This document shows, one piece after another, positions 10,387-21,184 of a DNA stretch of 64,000 bases. Location: assembly GCA_951799425.1 (NCBI GenBank), contig OX637409.1:12496960-12560959 (forward strand), given 5' to 3'. Both the position numbers and the translations under genes were made by a program. The notes beneath the pieces are model-generated. The model saw only the letters and a program-made list of their open reading frames with translations. It ran no database searches and was not told the DNA's origin. Source of the DNA: Ilex aquifolium. Lineage: Eukaryota; Streptophyta; Magnoliopsida; Aquifoliales; Aquifoliaceae. Position 1 is the first letter of the stretch; each line of letters opens with the position of its first letter.

Positions 10387-11379
10387 AGTGTTTCCTTTAT
10401 GTTCTAGACTGGAAGGTTAATTATGAGACAATGTTAAGGATAATATTTTATTTATTCCGCTGAAAGATAATATTTAGTTTTTGGATGTAATTGTCATGCT
10501 TTGACATATTTATTTTGGATGATATTTTAGTTATTATGGATGATGAATGAAATTTCGTTTATGTATGGATTTCATTAGTTGCTCTCATGATATGAATGGT
10601 TATAGATAGTAATGCCTTCTAGGGTGGATTTTGGGGCGTTACAGGATATGGTTGTGAGTTCTTGATACATCGTAGGCATCGTCACGGGGTATGCTTGAAT
10701 CCTTACCTTCATTTTAGTCCCTAGCTTCCCACGAATCAATCGTACATCTAGGCGCTATTGGAGGAAGGCTTGAGTTGACTTGGCATTCCCATTGGAGTGA
10801 ACCATTTGGATTAGCCAACACTTGTTTCCCATTTCATTTTCATCGCGACACAACTCACAAACCAAACTTCAACAACAAAAGATTTTTCACATTCTTTTCA
10901 CCGAAATCACTTTCAAAACGATTCACATCCTTCCCCGAGGAAACGACCTTGGAATATCTCCAAGTAAAACACGACACGCAAAAGTCTTCTTGCGCTTGGG
11001 AAGCATTTTTGCCCACTTGCACATTTCATTTTCCACCATTCCCTTGCCATTTCTTTTGACATCATTCCAAGGGAGAGTGACACTCCCCTTCATACACACA
11101 TCATACATACACATTGAGGGAGAATGTTAAGAGGTTAGGAACAACAACGAAAAACATCAAGCAATCCACAACGAAAAGATGATCCATCCTTCTTCTAGAC
11201 ATGGAATTAAAAGCATAAGCCTAAGACTAATTCTATTACAAGCTAAGAGATGTTGGTCTAATGCCAAACTAATCTCCCTTAATACAAGTAAATATAAGAT
11301 AATTCTACAACTATATGAGTAGGAGTCTAAGCCTCCATCAAGCTCTCTACAAATCCCCTTAGCTCTCCCACTTTGGGAG

Positions 11380-11387
11380 TATTTATA
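11380..11387 (-). promoter_or_regulatory. TATA box of D LTR
   Basis: TATAAATA on the minus strand within GCCTATAAATACTCCC, about 115 bp downstream (minus sense) of the palindrome cluster. Confidence 0.6.
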
Positions 11388-11480
11388 GGCAAGGAGAAGG
11401 AGACAAGAGGGGGTGAAGGAATAGTGTATGCCACCCAAAGTCCAAGTCAAAGTCCCAATGTCCAGAGAGAAGATCAACCA

Positions 11481-11501
11481 CTCCGCAGCTTGTCTGCGGA
11501 G
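11481..11501. repeat. Perfect 8-bp stem hairpin
   Basis: CTCCGCAG-cttgt-CTGCGGAG, immediately beside the first GTTCGAAC palindrome of the D LTR. Confidence 0.75.
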
Positions 11502-11883
11502 AACGTTCGAACGTTATCTGGCGTTCGAACGTTGTATCTGTTTTTTCTTTATGAGCGTTCGAACGTTGCCTGATGTTCAAACGTTTCTTCTGTCTTTGCT
11601 TTATGGGTGTTCGAACGCTAGATAGGGTTTGACCCTCTCACTCAAGTGGTCTGTGGTCTTACATGGAAACATATTTCCACGCTCAATTCAGAACTTGGCG
11701 TTTTGCACTTATTATCCGAGTCCTCAAATAGTTCCACTGGACGTCCGAATGTGAGTTTTCATTCGAACGTGGTACTTAAGTGCCTCAGGGTCTTCCTTCT
11801 TGGCTACAACATGCCATGTCTCAGCAGTCTGGTCTGCTCATAGTTCAAGTGGACGTTCGAACGTGAGTTGGCGTTCGAACGTT
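11501..11883 (-). repeat. GTTCGAACG palindrome cluster in D LTR
   Basis: AACGTTCGAACGTT at 11502, GCGTTCGAACGTT at 11521, GCGTTCGAACGTT near 11555, and decayed or intact copies near 11611, 11764, 11853 and 11873. They lie upstream of the TATA box on the minus strand. Confidence 0.75.
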
Positions 11884-12074
11884 CTTGCTTTGCTCCAACC
11901 TTCTCCAATTTTGTTCCCTAATGTACTGGTGTTACACTCAAGTGTGATATTTGTTGTTCTTGAGTCCTTGTTCACTTTAGGACCTGAAATGTCATCACTT
12001 AAACTCCATCAAAGTACAATTAGTCTAAAAAAATGCATAGTAAAATGCTAATTTTAAGTACTTATCATAACACA

Positions 12075-12402
12075 TGTTTAGATCTTCGATAATAACAAAG
12101 AAAAATAGTTGTTCGAACAATCACGAATTTCCCTGCCACCTGCTAATTTGAAAAAAAAGAAAATAATGTATGGAGCGCATCAACAACTTAGTAGACTAAA
12201 TCAATTTCCAAGCAAACGAGTTTGAAAATAGCATAGTTTAGCATAACTGGGCAAAATCAAAACGAGTATTTGATATACATATACAAATACAAATGGCATT
12301 TCATGTAAACATAAACATTTAAGCAAAAGTTGAACAGTAGAAGATAGTTTAGAAACATCTTGTACAATGCTACACTATTGGGCAATCAACCTAATAGACC
12401 AT
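12075..12402. other. Stretch with nothing recognised
   Basis: AT-rich sequence with no convincing frame, RNA gene or repeat match to the rest of the window. It could be old host intergenic DNA or an unrecognised TE remnant. Confidence 0.6.
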
Positions 12403-13535
12403 TGATGATCATAGAATATTGCACATCATTTATCTCTTTGCACCCATTTTATACTTGCTTTTGTGGAGAAAATGGGGAAATTGCGTTTAATCTAACAATT
12501 AATGAAGTTTTTGTGTGATTGTAGGTAAAGAGTAGGAAATTGCATGTGTTAAGCTTCCATTAAGTGCTTAAAGGAAATGGAGAAGAAGGGGAGGCTTAAC
12601 GGGTAGCTCGGGATAGCAAGAAATTAAGAAAAATCCAAAACAGGTGAAAACCTACCGGTAGATGTTCATCAAAACCTACCGGTAGGTTTTGTACACTGCA
12701 ATTGTTCTATGCTGCACCTGCAAAACCTACCGGTAGGTTTTTCCTACTGGAAAAACCTACCGGTAGGTTTTGTCATCGTTCTACCAGTAGATTTTGCCCA
12801 GAAACGACAGAAAGCTGCAATCTCAACTCCAACTGCTTCATGGGCCCACCTCTGCTTCCCCCACACATGCCCTGACACATTCTACATACAAGCATGCTTC
12901 CTTACACCTAAAATCTGACTTTGGAAGAAATAGCATGGAAGAGGAAGAGAGAGAAAGAATGTGGTATGGGGGGTTGCAGACATGGCTTGTCTTTTCCTGT
13001 GCAAGTGTCCAATCCCTTCCCAATGATGGTAAGTTTGCTCTCATAGACTATGGAGGGGGCATGGACAAAAAATGAAGCAATTCCTACATAATTATTTAGC
13101 TACACACATAGTTTTAGAGAGAGAAAGTTAGGTTTTTGCATTTCCACCTCCATTTCAGTTGTAGTAAGCTTCAAATCACTTGTAATCTTTACTTCTTGTA
13201 CTTTAATCTCCTTTATTTCAAGTGTATTCAAGTCTAGCTACATGTTCTTGTATTTTCCATGTTTACAATTTGGTTTCTCCTTCCAAGCTTTGCATTTGGG
13301 TATGAAATGAACTTGTCTTTGTTGTTTAACTTCTTTTTGCATTAATACAAGTTTTAATCTTTATTTCTTTACCATGTCTCTCTACATTATGTATGTTCTT
13401 GCATCTATTATGAATAGCTAAGCTTTTAGTTGGCTAATTCAAGGGCGATTTTCTCTTGGGTATGCTAAATCAACTGTCCTCCATTCCTCCTCGTAGTGTA
13501 AAGTGTTTGGTTTGACTAGCTTGAGTGTGGACGTG
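12403..13535 (+). repeat. Family A2 LTR, 5' fragment
   Basis: Starts TGATGATCATAGAATATTGC and parallels the next LTR (13536 onward) block by block. It includes the AACCTACCGGTAGGTTTT palindrome array (12651-12793) and the Ser/Thr-neutral TTTGACTAGCTTGAGTGTGGACGTG segment, where it stops exactly at the start of the next A2 LTR. That suggests the younger element inserted here; the expected right part with the ACGTG duplicate was not found in the window. Confidence 0.75.
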
Positions 13536-14198
13536 TGATGAGCATAGAATATCGCACATCATTTATCGCTTTGCACCCATTTTTACTTGCTTTTGTGGAG
13601 AAAATGGGGGAAATTGTATTTAATCTGTCAATTAATGGAGTTTTGTGTGATTGTAGGTAATAAGTAGGTAATGGCGCATCTTAAGCCTTCTATCAAGTGC
13701 TTAAAGACAATGAAGAAGCAGGGGAGGCTTAACGAGTGGCTCGGGATAGCAAGAAATCAAGAAAAAGCCAAAATAGGTGGAAACCGAACGGTAGGTTTTG
13801 CTTACATTCTACTAGTAGGTTTTGTTTACTAAAAATCCTCTACTGCTGCCCATGCCAAAACCTACCGGTAGGTTTTGTTAATGTTCTACCAGTAGTTTTG
13901 CCTAGAAATGCCAGAAAGCTGCAATCTCAACTCCAACTGCTTCGTGGGCCCACCTCTACTTCTCCCACACATCCCGTGACATGTTCTACATACAAGCATG
14001 CTCTCTTACACCTAAGGTCTGACTTTGGAAGAAGAATCATGGAAGAGGAAGAGAGAGAAGGAGAGGGGTTTGGGAAGCATGGAAAATGCATGCCATGGTC
14101 TGTCCTTTCCTGCACAAGTGTCCAATCCCTTCCCAATGATGGAAAGTCAGCTCTTACAGACCTTAGGGGGGTGATGGACGAAAATGAACCATTCTTAC

Positions 14199-16103
14199 TG
14201 ATTGATGGAAAAACGTTGTTATTTCCTAACCTCTAAATATCACCCTCACCCTCAATGTGTGTATGGCTTATAGGAATGGGGGAGTGTCACTCTCCCTCGG
14301 AATGATGCAAAAGATTAGGCAACAACGGAATGGTGGTGGATGGAAATGTGATGAACAAAATAGATGGAATGAGATGCGGTGTGCACAAAAATGCTCCCCA
14401 ATCGCAAGGAGTCTTTTGTGGTCGTGTGTTTTACTTGGAAAATATTCCAAGGTCATCTCCTCAGGGAAGGAAAGGGAGTTTTGTGAAAGTGATTTTGCAA
14501 AAGTGAAAAGAAAGTGTAAAATCTTGTATTTGAGTTTTGTGTTTGGTTTGTGAATGAAAATGCAAATAAAGCAAGTGTTGATTAACCACAAAGGTTCACT
14601 CCAATGGGAATGTCAAGCCAACTCAAAGCCTTCCTCCGATTGAGCATGAATGAACGATTGATTCGGGGGAAGCTAGGGACGAGATTGGTGACTAATCTAA
14701 GCATAAACCGTGACGAGGCCTACGGAATATCAAAGGCTCACCAACTCATCCACTCTCAACCCCGTCAAACCGAACCATTTGACTCAAAAGGGAGGAAAGA
14801 AGAAGAGTTGAAATGGAATCCCCAAGAGGAATTTTCCCTTGGATTAACCAACTTAAATCCTAGCTAATCATACATAAAAATGAAAGACAAGAATAATGTA
14901 AAGACATATAATGAAGACATGAAGCATGAAAATTAACTTACAACAAGAAATCTAAAGCTATGAAGAGAAATATTCAAAACCCATTTTAAGCTAAAAATGA
15001 AGAACATGAAAGCATAACAATGGTGAAATGAAGAACATGTAAGTAAACTTGCAATAGACTTGAAAGGAATGAGATTAAAGACAATAGATTAAACTTACAA
15101 GGTTCTTGCATTAAACTACAAGTGAAAGAGTGGAAGAAAAATGCAAAAACGTCACTTTGAGCACTATTCATCATCTTCCCCCTTGGAGCTTTCTATATCT
15201 AATCCTAAGCTTAGGTAGCCAACTCCTTTTACAATGTGTGTGTAATGCTGAATATAATGGTGTGTGGGAGACTTCCAATTTCGTGCATGAGGCTCCCCCC
15301 TAGCTGTGTGCAGACCTCCCATCATAGGGGGCTGAGTTGAAAGCATTGGCAGGCTAGCCTGCAACTCCCCTGGCAGCCCACTTCCCTCTCTCTTTCATTC
15401 AATGCCAAGCCTCCAAAGTCTTCAAAATGTGTAAGAGAGGCCGATAAATGTGTAAGGAAATGTTGGGCTAGGCGTGGGAGAAGTGTAGGTGGGACCCCCA
15501 AGCAAGTGGAGCAAGAAAGAAGTCGTTCTGGGCACTTCTGGACGACCTACCGGTAGTGACTACCGGTAGTTATTGGCTACTGGAGTGATAACTACCGGTA
15601 GTCATTTGCTACTGGAGTGCTAACTACCGGTAGGTCTTTCTGGTAGTTGTCTGCTCTGGACCAGTTGTCGTAGAATTGGCATAACTTTTGATCCAACCAT
15701 CCGATTGAGTTGAAATTTGGACACAATATAGAATACATCCAGATCTACAACTTTCATGTTTTGAACTTTTCCTGATTCTGAGTAGATCATGGCAAAAATG
15801 GAGGAAAACCAAAGAAGTGCTTCCAAATGATGTGGCTGCTGATGCCCTTGTTCCCAAGCACCAATGCCTTATTGATTTCTTCACTTTTAAGCCTCCAATT
15901 CTTCATGTATTGTGTCTATGCCTTCACCACACATCCATCATAGTTGCAAGGTTATAAAATACATGATTTAAGGTATAAAAACATGCAACATCAAAATATC
16001 AACATTATTGACAATTTTGGCTAACACTAAGTATTTAAATGCAAAAGTTGAGTTATAATGCATGTAATGAGCCCTTCAAATATGCAATATTATGCGCTCA
16101 TCA
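14199..16103 (-). repeat. Family A 3' LTR (minus element)
   Basis: TG...CA termini. The + strand right end GCGCTCATCA abuts the reverse-complement polypurine tract at 16104. A CTACCGGTAG palindrome array lies at 15545-15650. Confidence 0.92.
15545..15650 (-). repeat. CTACCGGTAG palindrome array
   Basis: Four intact CTACCGGTAG-type words spaced by GCTACTGGAGTG-like linkers. The sister LTR has the same array at 20626-20730. Confidence 0.88.
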
Positions 16104-16120
16104 CACCCCCCAACTTAAGC
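16104..16120 (-). other. Polypurine tract
   Basis: On the minus strand CTTAAGTTGGGGGGTG directly precedes the 3' LTR. Confidence 0.85.
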
Positions 16121-17780
16121 TTTGCTAGTCCCTAGCAAACAAAATGTAAAAAGCAGGAAGACAAAAATAAAACTGTACTAATTCCGATAATGCATTTAGC
16201 ACATGCAACAAGCCTTTAAACCCCTAGGTGATCCCTAGTGGACGAGTTTTGTCTCGTGAAGGTTTTCAGTGAAGGTACCTACAAACTTCTTTTCCTAGTA
16301 TCTAATATTAAGCATATTCCCCTATCTTAATTAGCAATGGGATGTCAAAAACAACTTGGTCCGAACACCCGAACTAATCACACATGAAGCACATCATAGC
16401 CGTAAATGCTATTCTAGAGTATTCACCTACACATTTCCTTTCAAAACTTGTGTGTGTGTGAAATGAACATGTAATTTAAACATTTACACAACGGAATTCA
16501 CATTCACATGGCTATCCAAATTAAGCTTTGATGCAAAAACTCACCAAGGGTTTCTCTAAAAAATGAATAACTCAATGATTATCCTAGCATGCACTTCATG
16601 TGTATATGTGAGATAGAAACTTATTCACAAACCAAAATGCTCACATATAATCCAAAAATGAAGCACATGTATACAAATGAAACAACCTTGGCATAATCTC
16701 ATGAAAGGAATGCTAGGGCATTAGATAGCAAAACCAATCTCTTGTTCTTTTAAAAGTATGCATCCCCATGCTTCTCTAGATCATTTAGGACTTTTACGGG
16801 TTGTAATGAGGCCTTGGGGTGATATTGAGGTAAGTGAAATGAAGGATATAGGATAACAAGGAGAGTTGTTCCGAGTGAGAGACTTTTTATTTTAGACAAG
16901 CACTTCCCTTTTCATGGGATTTTGATTCTCATACCATCACCACTCCCTTTGTTTCTTTTCCTTGACATTTCCCTTTTCTTTTTCTTTCTCTTTTCTTTTT
17001 TCACCCATTTTTCTCCATTTCTTGTATTTTATTCTTTTCCATTGAACTCTTTGAGTTTCAACATCATTCACCCCTTTTGTTTGATTTTTCACACCATCAT
17101 TCCTCTTCTTTTATCATCACCCATACTTAGCACTAGGAACAACCAAGGTAAGGTAGATATTTATTCTTTTCATTGGCTTGGTTACATGTGTGGCATGGAA
17201 ACGAATTTACAATAAGGCTCAATCACGGCACTAGGGATAAATTTTTCCAAGAAAATGGCAAATGCTCAAAGCATCAAAGATGGCCTAAGATCATTTCTAA
17301 ATAGACATGGGAGAGCATTGTACAATCAAGACAAAGTCAATCAACTACCCAAATACACCTAACCAAAACAAGCATAATGAGATTATTGAACAAATTTGAA
17401 ATTTGAAAAATTGTTCCTTGAGTAAATGTAAGTTCCCTCCAAACAAAAATTGGCACTAAAGCTCACACGGGTACTTACTCATCTCCACTATTCATGTCAA
17501 GCACTCAAATGTGAACTCAATCCGTAAATTGTCCAAATTACACATTCAAGGTGCACAATGGTTGAGTTTGAAAGAAAACACATATGTGATACTCAAGCAT
17601 AGGATAAACTTCTATAATGTGCTCATGTATTCAAAGTTAAAAATGAAGATCAAGCAATTCACAAATCTCATAACCATTAGGATAGAGGAATATAGTTCAA
17701 TATTGGAACCAAAATTTTCAAAATTTTCACATTTTCCATTATTCTATACAAAAAGTGGTGGAACATGTGAATGGTGTACC
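16121..17780 (-). other. Non-coding interior of A element
   Basis: Collinear with 720-2400 on the opposite strand, including a pyrimidine-rich tract near 16960-17070. No gene seen. The length is conserved between copies, as expected of structural RNA or spacer needed for packaging. Confidence 0.65.
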
Positions 17781-17781
17781 T

Positions 17782-17797
17782 CACCCCCCAACTTAAA
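17782..17797 (-). other. Internal polypurine-tract-like motif, with hairpin
   Basis: CACCCCCCAACTTAAA on the plus strand, followed by TGCATTGTCCTCAATGCA; the same pair as at 676-711. Confidence 0.6.
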
Positions 17798-17943
17798 CTA
17801 TGCATTGTCCTCAATGCACAAGGAATCATGCAATGAAAACAATGAAAGTAAAATGGGAAATGAGATACCCCATTTTTTTCTTTTTTCTTTTTTTTCTTTT
17901 TATATAAACATAAAAGAGAAAATGAAACACACAAAGCTTATTT

Positions 17944-17959
17944 ACACCCCCCAACTTAG
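17944..17959 (-). other. Internal polypurine-tract-like motif
   Basis: ACACCCCCCAACTTAG on the plus strand, equivalent to the copy at 575-590. Confidence 0.6.
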
Positions 17960-18180
17960 ACTAGAACATGTGGGAGAAATGCTGGTGGGGCCCTAAAAGC
18001 AGGTGGAGCAGCATTGCAGAGATTGGGCATGTTAGGAAAACAGTACCAGTACTGGGTACCGGTACTCAGATTCCAGTAGGTTTTTAGTACCGGTACTGGG
18101 TACCGGTACCATTTGGTACCGGTACCGAGTACCGGTACTGTTCTGCTTTGTCTGCCAAACTACTCCCGCTGAAACATACT
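17960..18180 (-). repeat. LTR-type palindrome module inside the interior
   Basis: GTGGGAGAAATGCTGGTGGG and AGCAGGTGGAGCAG resemble the LTR segment at 15472-15515, and are followed, as there, by palindromes; here these are GTACCGGTAC words (about six between 18040 and 18145). The matching place in the 1-2418 copy lacks it, so it is an acquired block. Confidence 0.7.
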
Positions 18181-18304
18181 TCATGTTAAAATCTAAACTA
18201 CAATGATACTCACCATTATACTACAATGACATGAAAAATAAAAATATAACAATAAAAGAGATATAACTACTATGTACATGGAAACAAAACAACAAGGGCT
18301 CATG

Positions 18305-19148
18305 TCAATTCGGCTTCAATTCGGATATGACCCTACGCCCATGGATTTTTTTTATTTTAAAATTTTTTTGTTGTATAAATGCCCTTGCTAACCAATCTAT
18401 CCAACAATACAAAGGAAAAGAAGTCAAAAATCTCAACCAAACCAAGATATAGACAAGTTTATGCAATACAAAAGGTGGAGTATTCAATTTTTCTTTAAGA
18501 GTCTCAAAACTTAACTCCATTGCAATGCCCTCCCCAAGTTGAGAAATGTGAATCTCAACACCACTCATAGATGGCAAAATGTCCTTGGGCTCATTAGCCT
18601 CATGCAAGATAATAACTTCATCAAATGTTTCACAATCTATAGTGGTGGGAGATTCAACATCCATATGCATTTCATTGGGGGGGGTCATCCTCAATACATT
18701 GAATATGCTCAAGGTGTTGTTCTTCATGCATAACAATTGTAGCATTAGTCAATGCATTAAGTTGTTGGGCAATGCATTCCATTTGGGCATTGCATTCCAT
18801 TTGGGATTGCATAAAATCACACCAAACATTTTCCAATTCTACTTCGGTTGAGTTCCCATATGTTGGATAGTGAGAGAATTCATTTGGTGGTGTGAGATTG
18901 GATGAAAAATTATACGGTTCATTCTCCCAACCATAACTCGAATAACTCGGTGAATCATAATGGTTGCGGTAAAAATTTAGGTAGTCCAACTCTGAATTTG
19001 AACTTTCGCATTCAAGGTCTTGAACCGGATAATTTATTTGGCACATACAAGAGATGAGTCCATAGTCATCACAAATCTCACACACATTTTCATAATAAGG
19101 GGCATTTGATACATTTTCATAATAATTATAAGACATTACATAAAACAC
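18305..19148 (-). CDS. Family A coding-like region, no known domain
   Basis: A largely open minus-strand region just downstream of the primer site, where gag would sit, but without capsid or zinc-knuckle similarity. The upstream part is Tyr/Asn/Ser-rich (YNYYENVSN, YSSYGWENEPYNFSS) with a C-x2-C near the start and a MQSQMECNAQMECIAQQLNALTN helix-like segment. The downstream part matches the frame at 40-405 (DVESPTT, VEIHISQLG, FYCWID-like core, ISELK end). Conservation between two copies suggests it was once translated. Part of a retroelement; function unknown. Confidence 0.5.
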
Positions 19149-19262
19149 AAATTAAAACAAAATATTTACAAATGAGACGACATACCTTGGCTCGTGATGA
19201 AAATCACAAGACTTACCTTATGCCGTCCCAAAATCATCTCTTGAACTCGACGCTTAACCTTC

Positions 19263-19280
19263 CCCGGCAACGGCGCCAAA
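19263..19280 (-). other. Primer-binding site (tRNA-Asp)
   Basis: On the minus strand TGGCGCCGTTGCCGGGGA is complementary to the 3' end of plant tRNA-Asp and sits next to the LTR end at 19282. It is the site typical of Athila-type elements. Confidence 0.85.
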
Positions 19281-19281
19281 A

Positions 19282-21184
19282 TGATTGATTGGAAAACGTT
19301 ATTGTTTCCTAACCTCTAAACATCACCCTCACCCTCAATGTGTGTATGGCTTATAGGAATGGGGGAGTGTCACTCTCCCTCGGAATGATGCAAAAGATTA
19401 GGCAACAACGGAATGGTGGTGGATGGAAATGTGATGAACAAAATAGATGGAATGAGATGCGGTGTGCACAAAAATGCTCCCCAATCGCAAGGAGTCTTTT
19501 GTGGTCGTGTGTTTTACTTGGAAAATATTCCAAGGTCGTCTCCTTAGGGAAGGAAAGGGAGTTTTGTGAAAGTGATTTTGCAAAAGTGAAAAGAAAGTGT
19601 AAAATCTTGTATTTGAGTTTTGTGTTTGGTTTGTGAATGAAAATGCAAATAAAGCAAGTGTTGATTAACCACAAAGGTTCACTCCAATGGGAATGTCAAG
19701 CCAACTCAAAGCCTTCCTCCGATTGAGCATGAATGAACGATTGATTCGGGGGAAGCTAGGGACGAGATTGGTGACTAATCTAAGCATAAACTGTGACGAG
19801 GCCTACGGAATATCAAAGGCTCACCAACTCATCCACTCTCAACCCCGTCAAACCGAACCATTTGACTCAAAAGGGAGGAAAGAAGAAGGGTTGAAATGGA
19901 ATCCCCAAGAGGAATTTTCCCTTGGATTAACCAACTTAAATCCTAGCTAATCATACATAAAAATGAAAGACAAGCATAATGTAAAGACATAATGAAGACA
20001 TGAAGCATGAAAATTAACTTACAACAAGAAATCTAAAGCTATGAAGAGAAATATTCAAAACCCATTTTAAGCTAAAAATGAAGAACATGAAAGCATAACA
20101 ATGGTGAAATGAAGAACATGTAAGTAAACTTGCAATAGACTTGAAAGGAATGAGATTAAAGACAATAGATTAAACTTACAAGGTTCTTACATTAAACTAC
20201 AAGTGAAAGAGTGGAAGAAAAATGCAAAAACGTCACTTTGAGCACTATTCATCATCTTCCCCCTTGGAGCTTTCTATATCTAATCCTAAGCTTAGGTAGC
20301 CAACTCCTTTTACAATGTGTGTGTAATGCTGAATATAATGGTGTGTGGGAGACTTCCAATTTCGTGCATGAGGCTCCTCCCTATCTGTGTGCAGACCTCC
20401 CATCATAGGGGGCTGAGTTGAAAGCATTGGCAGGCTAGCCTGCAACTCCCCTGGCAGCCCACTTCCCTCTCTCTTTCATTCAATGCCAAGCCTCCAAAGT
20501 CTTCAAAATGTGTAAGAGAGGCCGATAAATGTGTAAGGAAATGTTGGGCTAGGCGTGGGAGAAGTGTAGGTGGGACCCCCAAGCAAGTGGAGCAAGAAAG
20601 AAGTCGTTCTGGGCACTTCTGGACGACCTACCGGTAGTGACTACCGGTAGTTATTGGCTACTGGAGTGATAACTACCGGTAGTCATTTGCTACTGGAGTG
20701 CTAACTACCGGTAGGTCTTTCCGGTAGTTGTCTGCTCTGGACCAGTTGTCGTAGAATTGGCATAACTTTTGATCCAAACATCCGATTGAGCTGAAATTTG
20801 GACACAATATAGAATACATCCAGATCTACAACTTTCATGTTTCAAACTTTTCCTGATTCTGAGTAGATCATGGCCAAAATGGAGGAAAACCAAAGCAGTG
20901 CTTCCAAATGATGTGGCTGCTGATGCCCTTGTTCCCAAGCACCAATGCCTTATTGATTTCTTCACTTTTAAGCCTCCAATTCTTCATATATTGTGTCTAT
21001 GCCTTCACCACACATCCATCATAGTTGCAAGGTTATAGAATACATGATTTAAGGTATAAAAACATGCAACATCAAAATATCAACATTATTGACAATTTTG
21101 GCTAACACTAAGTATTTAAATGCAAAAGTTGAGTTATAATGCATGTAATGAGCCCTTCAAATATGCAATATTATGCGCTCATCA
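19282..21184 (-). repeat. Family A 5' LTR (minus element)
   Basis: 1903 bp, near-identical to 14199-16103. Plus-strand ends TGATTGATTGG and GCGCTCATCA. Confidence 0.92.

Larger units (their letters stand above)
8594..10643 (+). repeat. Family F solo LTR (B-related)
   Basis: 2050 bp, starting TGTAAGACCCCGTATT and ending GGGGCGTTACA. No second copy or gag-pol adjoins it, so it reads as a solo LTR. Its order of landmarks matches the B LTRs: TATA box at 9140, AAG/GTAGGGG donor-like word near 9305, a TTCGTCACTGCC block near 9908, a GCTCACCCCCTACAA block near 10264, and a 30-codon open frame at 10294-10386. Unlike B it has no palindrome array upstream of the TATA box. GGATA is duplicated outside the TRIM plus F pair. 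Confidence 0.8.
7232..11163 (+). repeat. Family A LTR, 3' fragment, split by an insertion
   Basis: The two parts are 7232-8109 and about 10644-11163. The left part starts inside the LTR at the palindrome zone (GTACCGGTA words at 7251-7321) and runs to the GGTTTGACTAGGTTGGGGTGAGGATA segment. The right part resumes GGATATGGTTGTGAG and runs to the usual end region (AACAACAACG...CATCAAGCA). The duplicated GGATA at 8105-8109 and 10644-10648 brackets the inserted material. The LTR's own 5' half is missing. Confidence 0.8.
11164..12074 (-). repeat. Family D LTR, probably solo
   Basis: Read on the minus strand it starts TGTTATGATAAGTAC near 12072, carries GTTCGAACG palindromes, then a TATA box (11380-11387), a leader, and ends near GGATCATCTTTTCGTTG at about 11165. 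Minus-strand promoter architecture and a TG start support an LTR. The exact ends and a target duplication are not resolved and no interior adjoins it. Lineage unknown. Confidence 0.55.
14199..21184 (-). mobile_element. Complete non-autonomous family A LTR retrotransposon
   Basis: LTRs of 1905 bp (14199-16103) and 1903 bp (19282-21184) flank a 3.18-kb interior. On the minus strand the order is 5' LTR, Asp-tRNA primer site, a family-specific coding-like region, a long non-coding stretch with extra purine tracts, the terminal polypurine tract, and 3' LTR. The target duplication CTTAC is at 14194-14198 and 21185-21189. By eye the LTRs differ at about 20 positions (near 1%), so insertion is recent, of the order of a million years or less at usual plant rates. 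It encodes no gag, RT or integrase, so it must use enzymes supplied in trans, most plausibly from an Athila-type element. Confidence 0.93.

Noticed and set aside
12075-12402. Possible host gene remnant between D and A2 LTRs
   Set aside because: No frame, motif or splice pattern supports a gene; recorded only as unassigned sequence.
15545-15650. Regularly spaced palindromic repeats resembling a CRISPR array
   Set aside because: Linkers are themselves repetitive, repeats are only 10-12 bp, the setting is a plant LTR, and no cas-like gene is present.
16922-17215. 97-codon Phe/Ser/Leu-rich frame that looks membrane-spanning
   Set aside because: It is a translation of the pyrimidine-rich low-complexity tract; the sister copy at 1367-1573 shows the same artefact.
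19263-19280. tRNA-like 3' end sequence (GGCAACGGCGCCA)
   Set aside because: Only the acceptor end complement is present and it abuts an LTR; it is a primer-binding site, not a tRNA gene.
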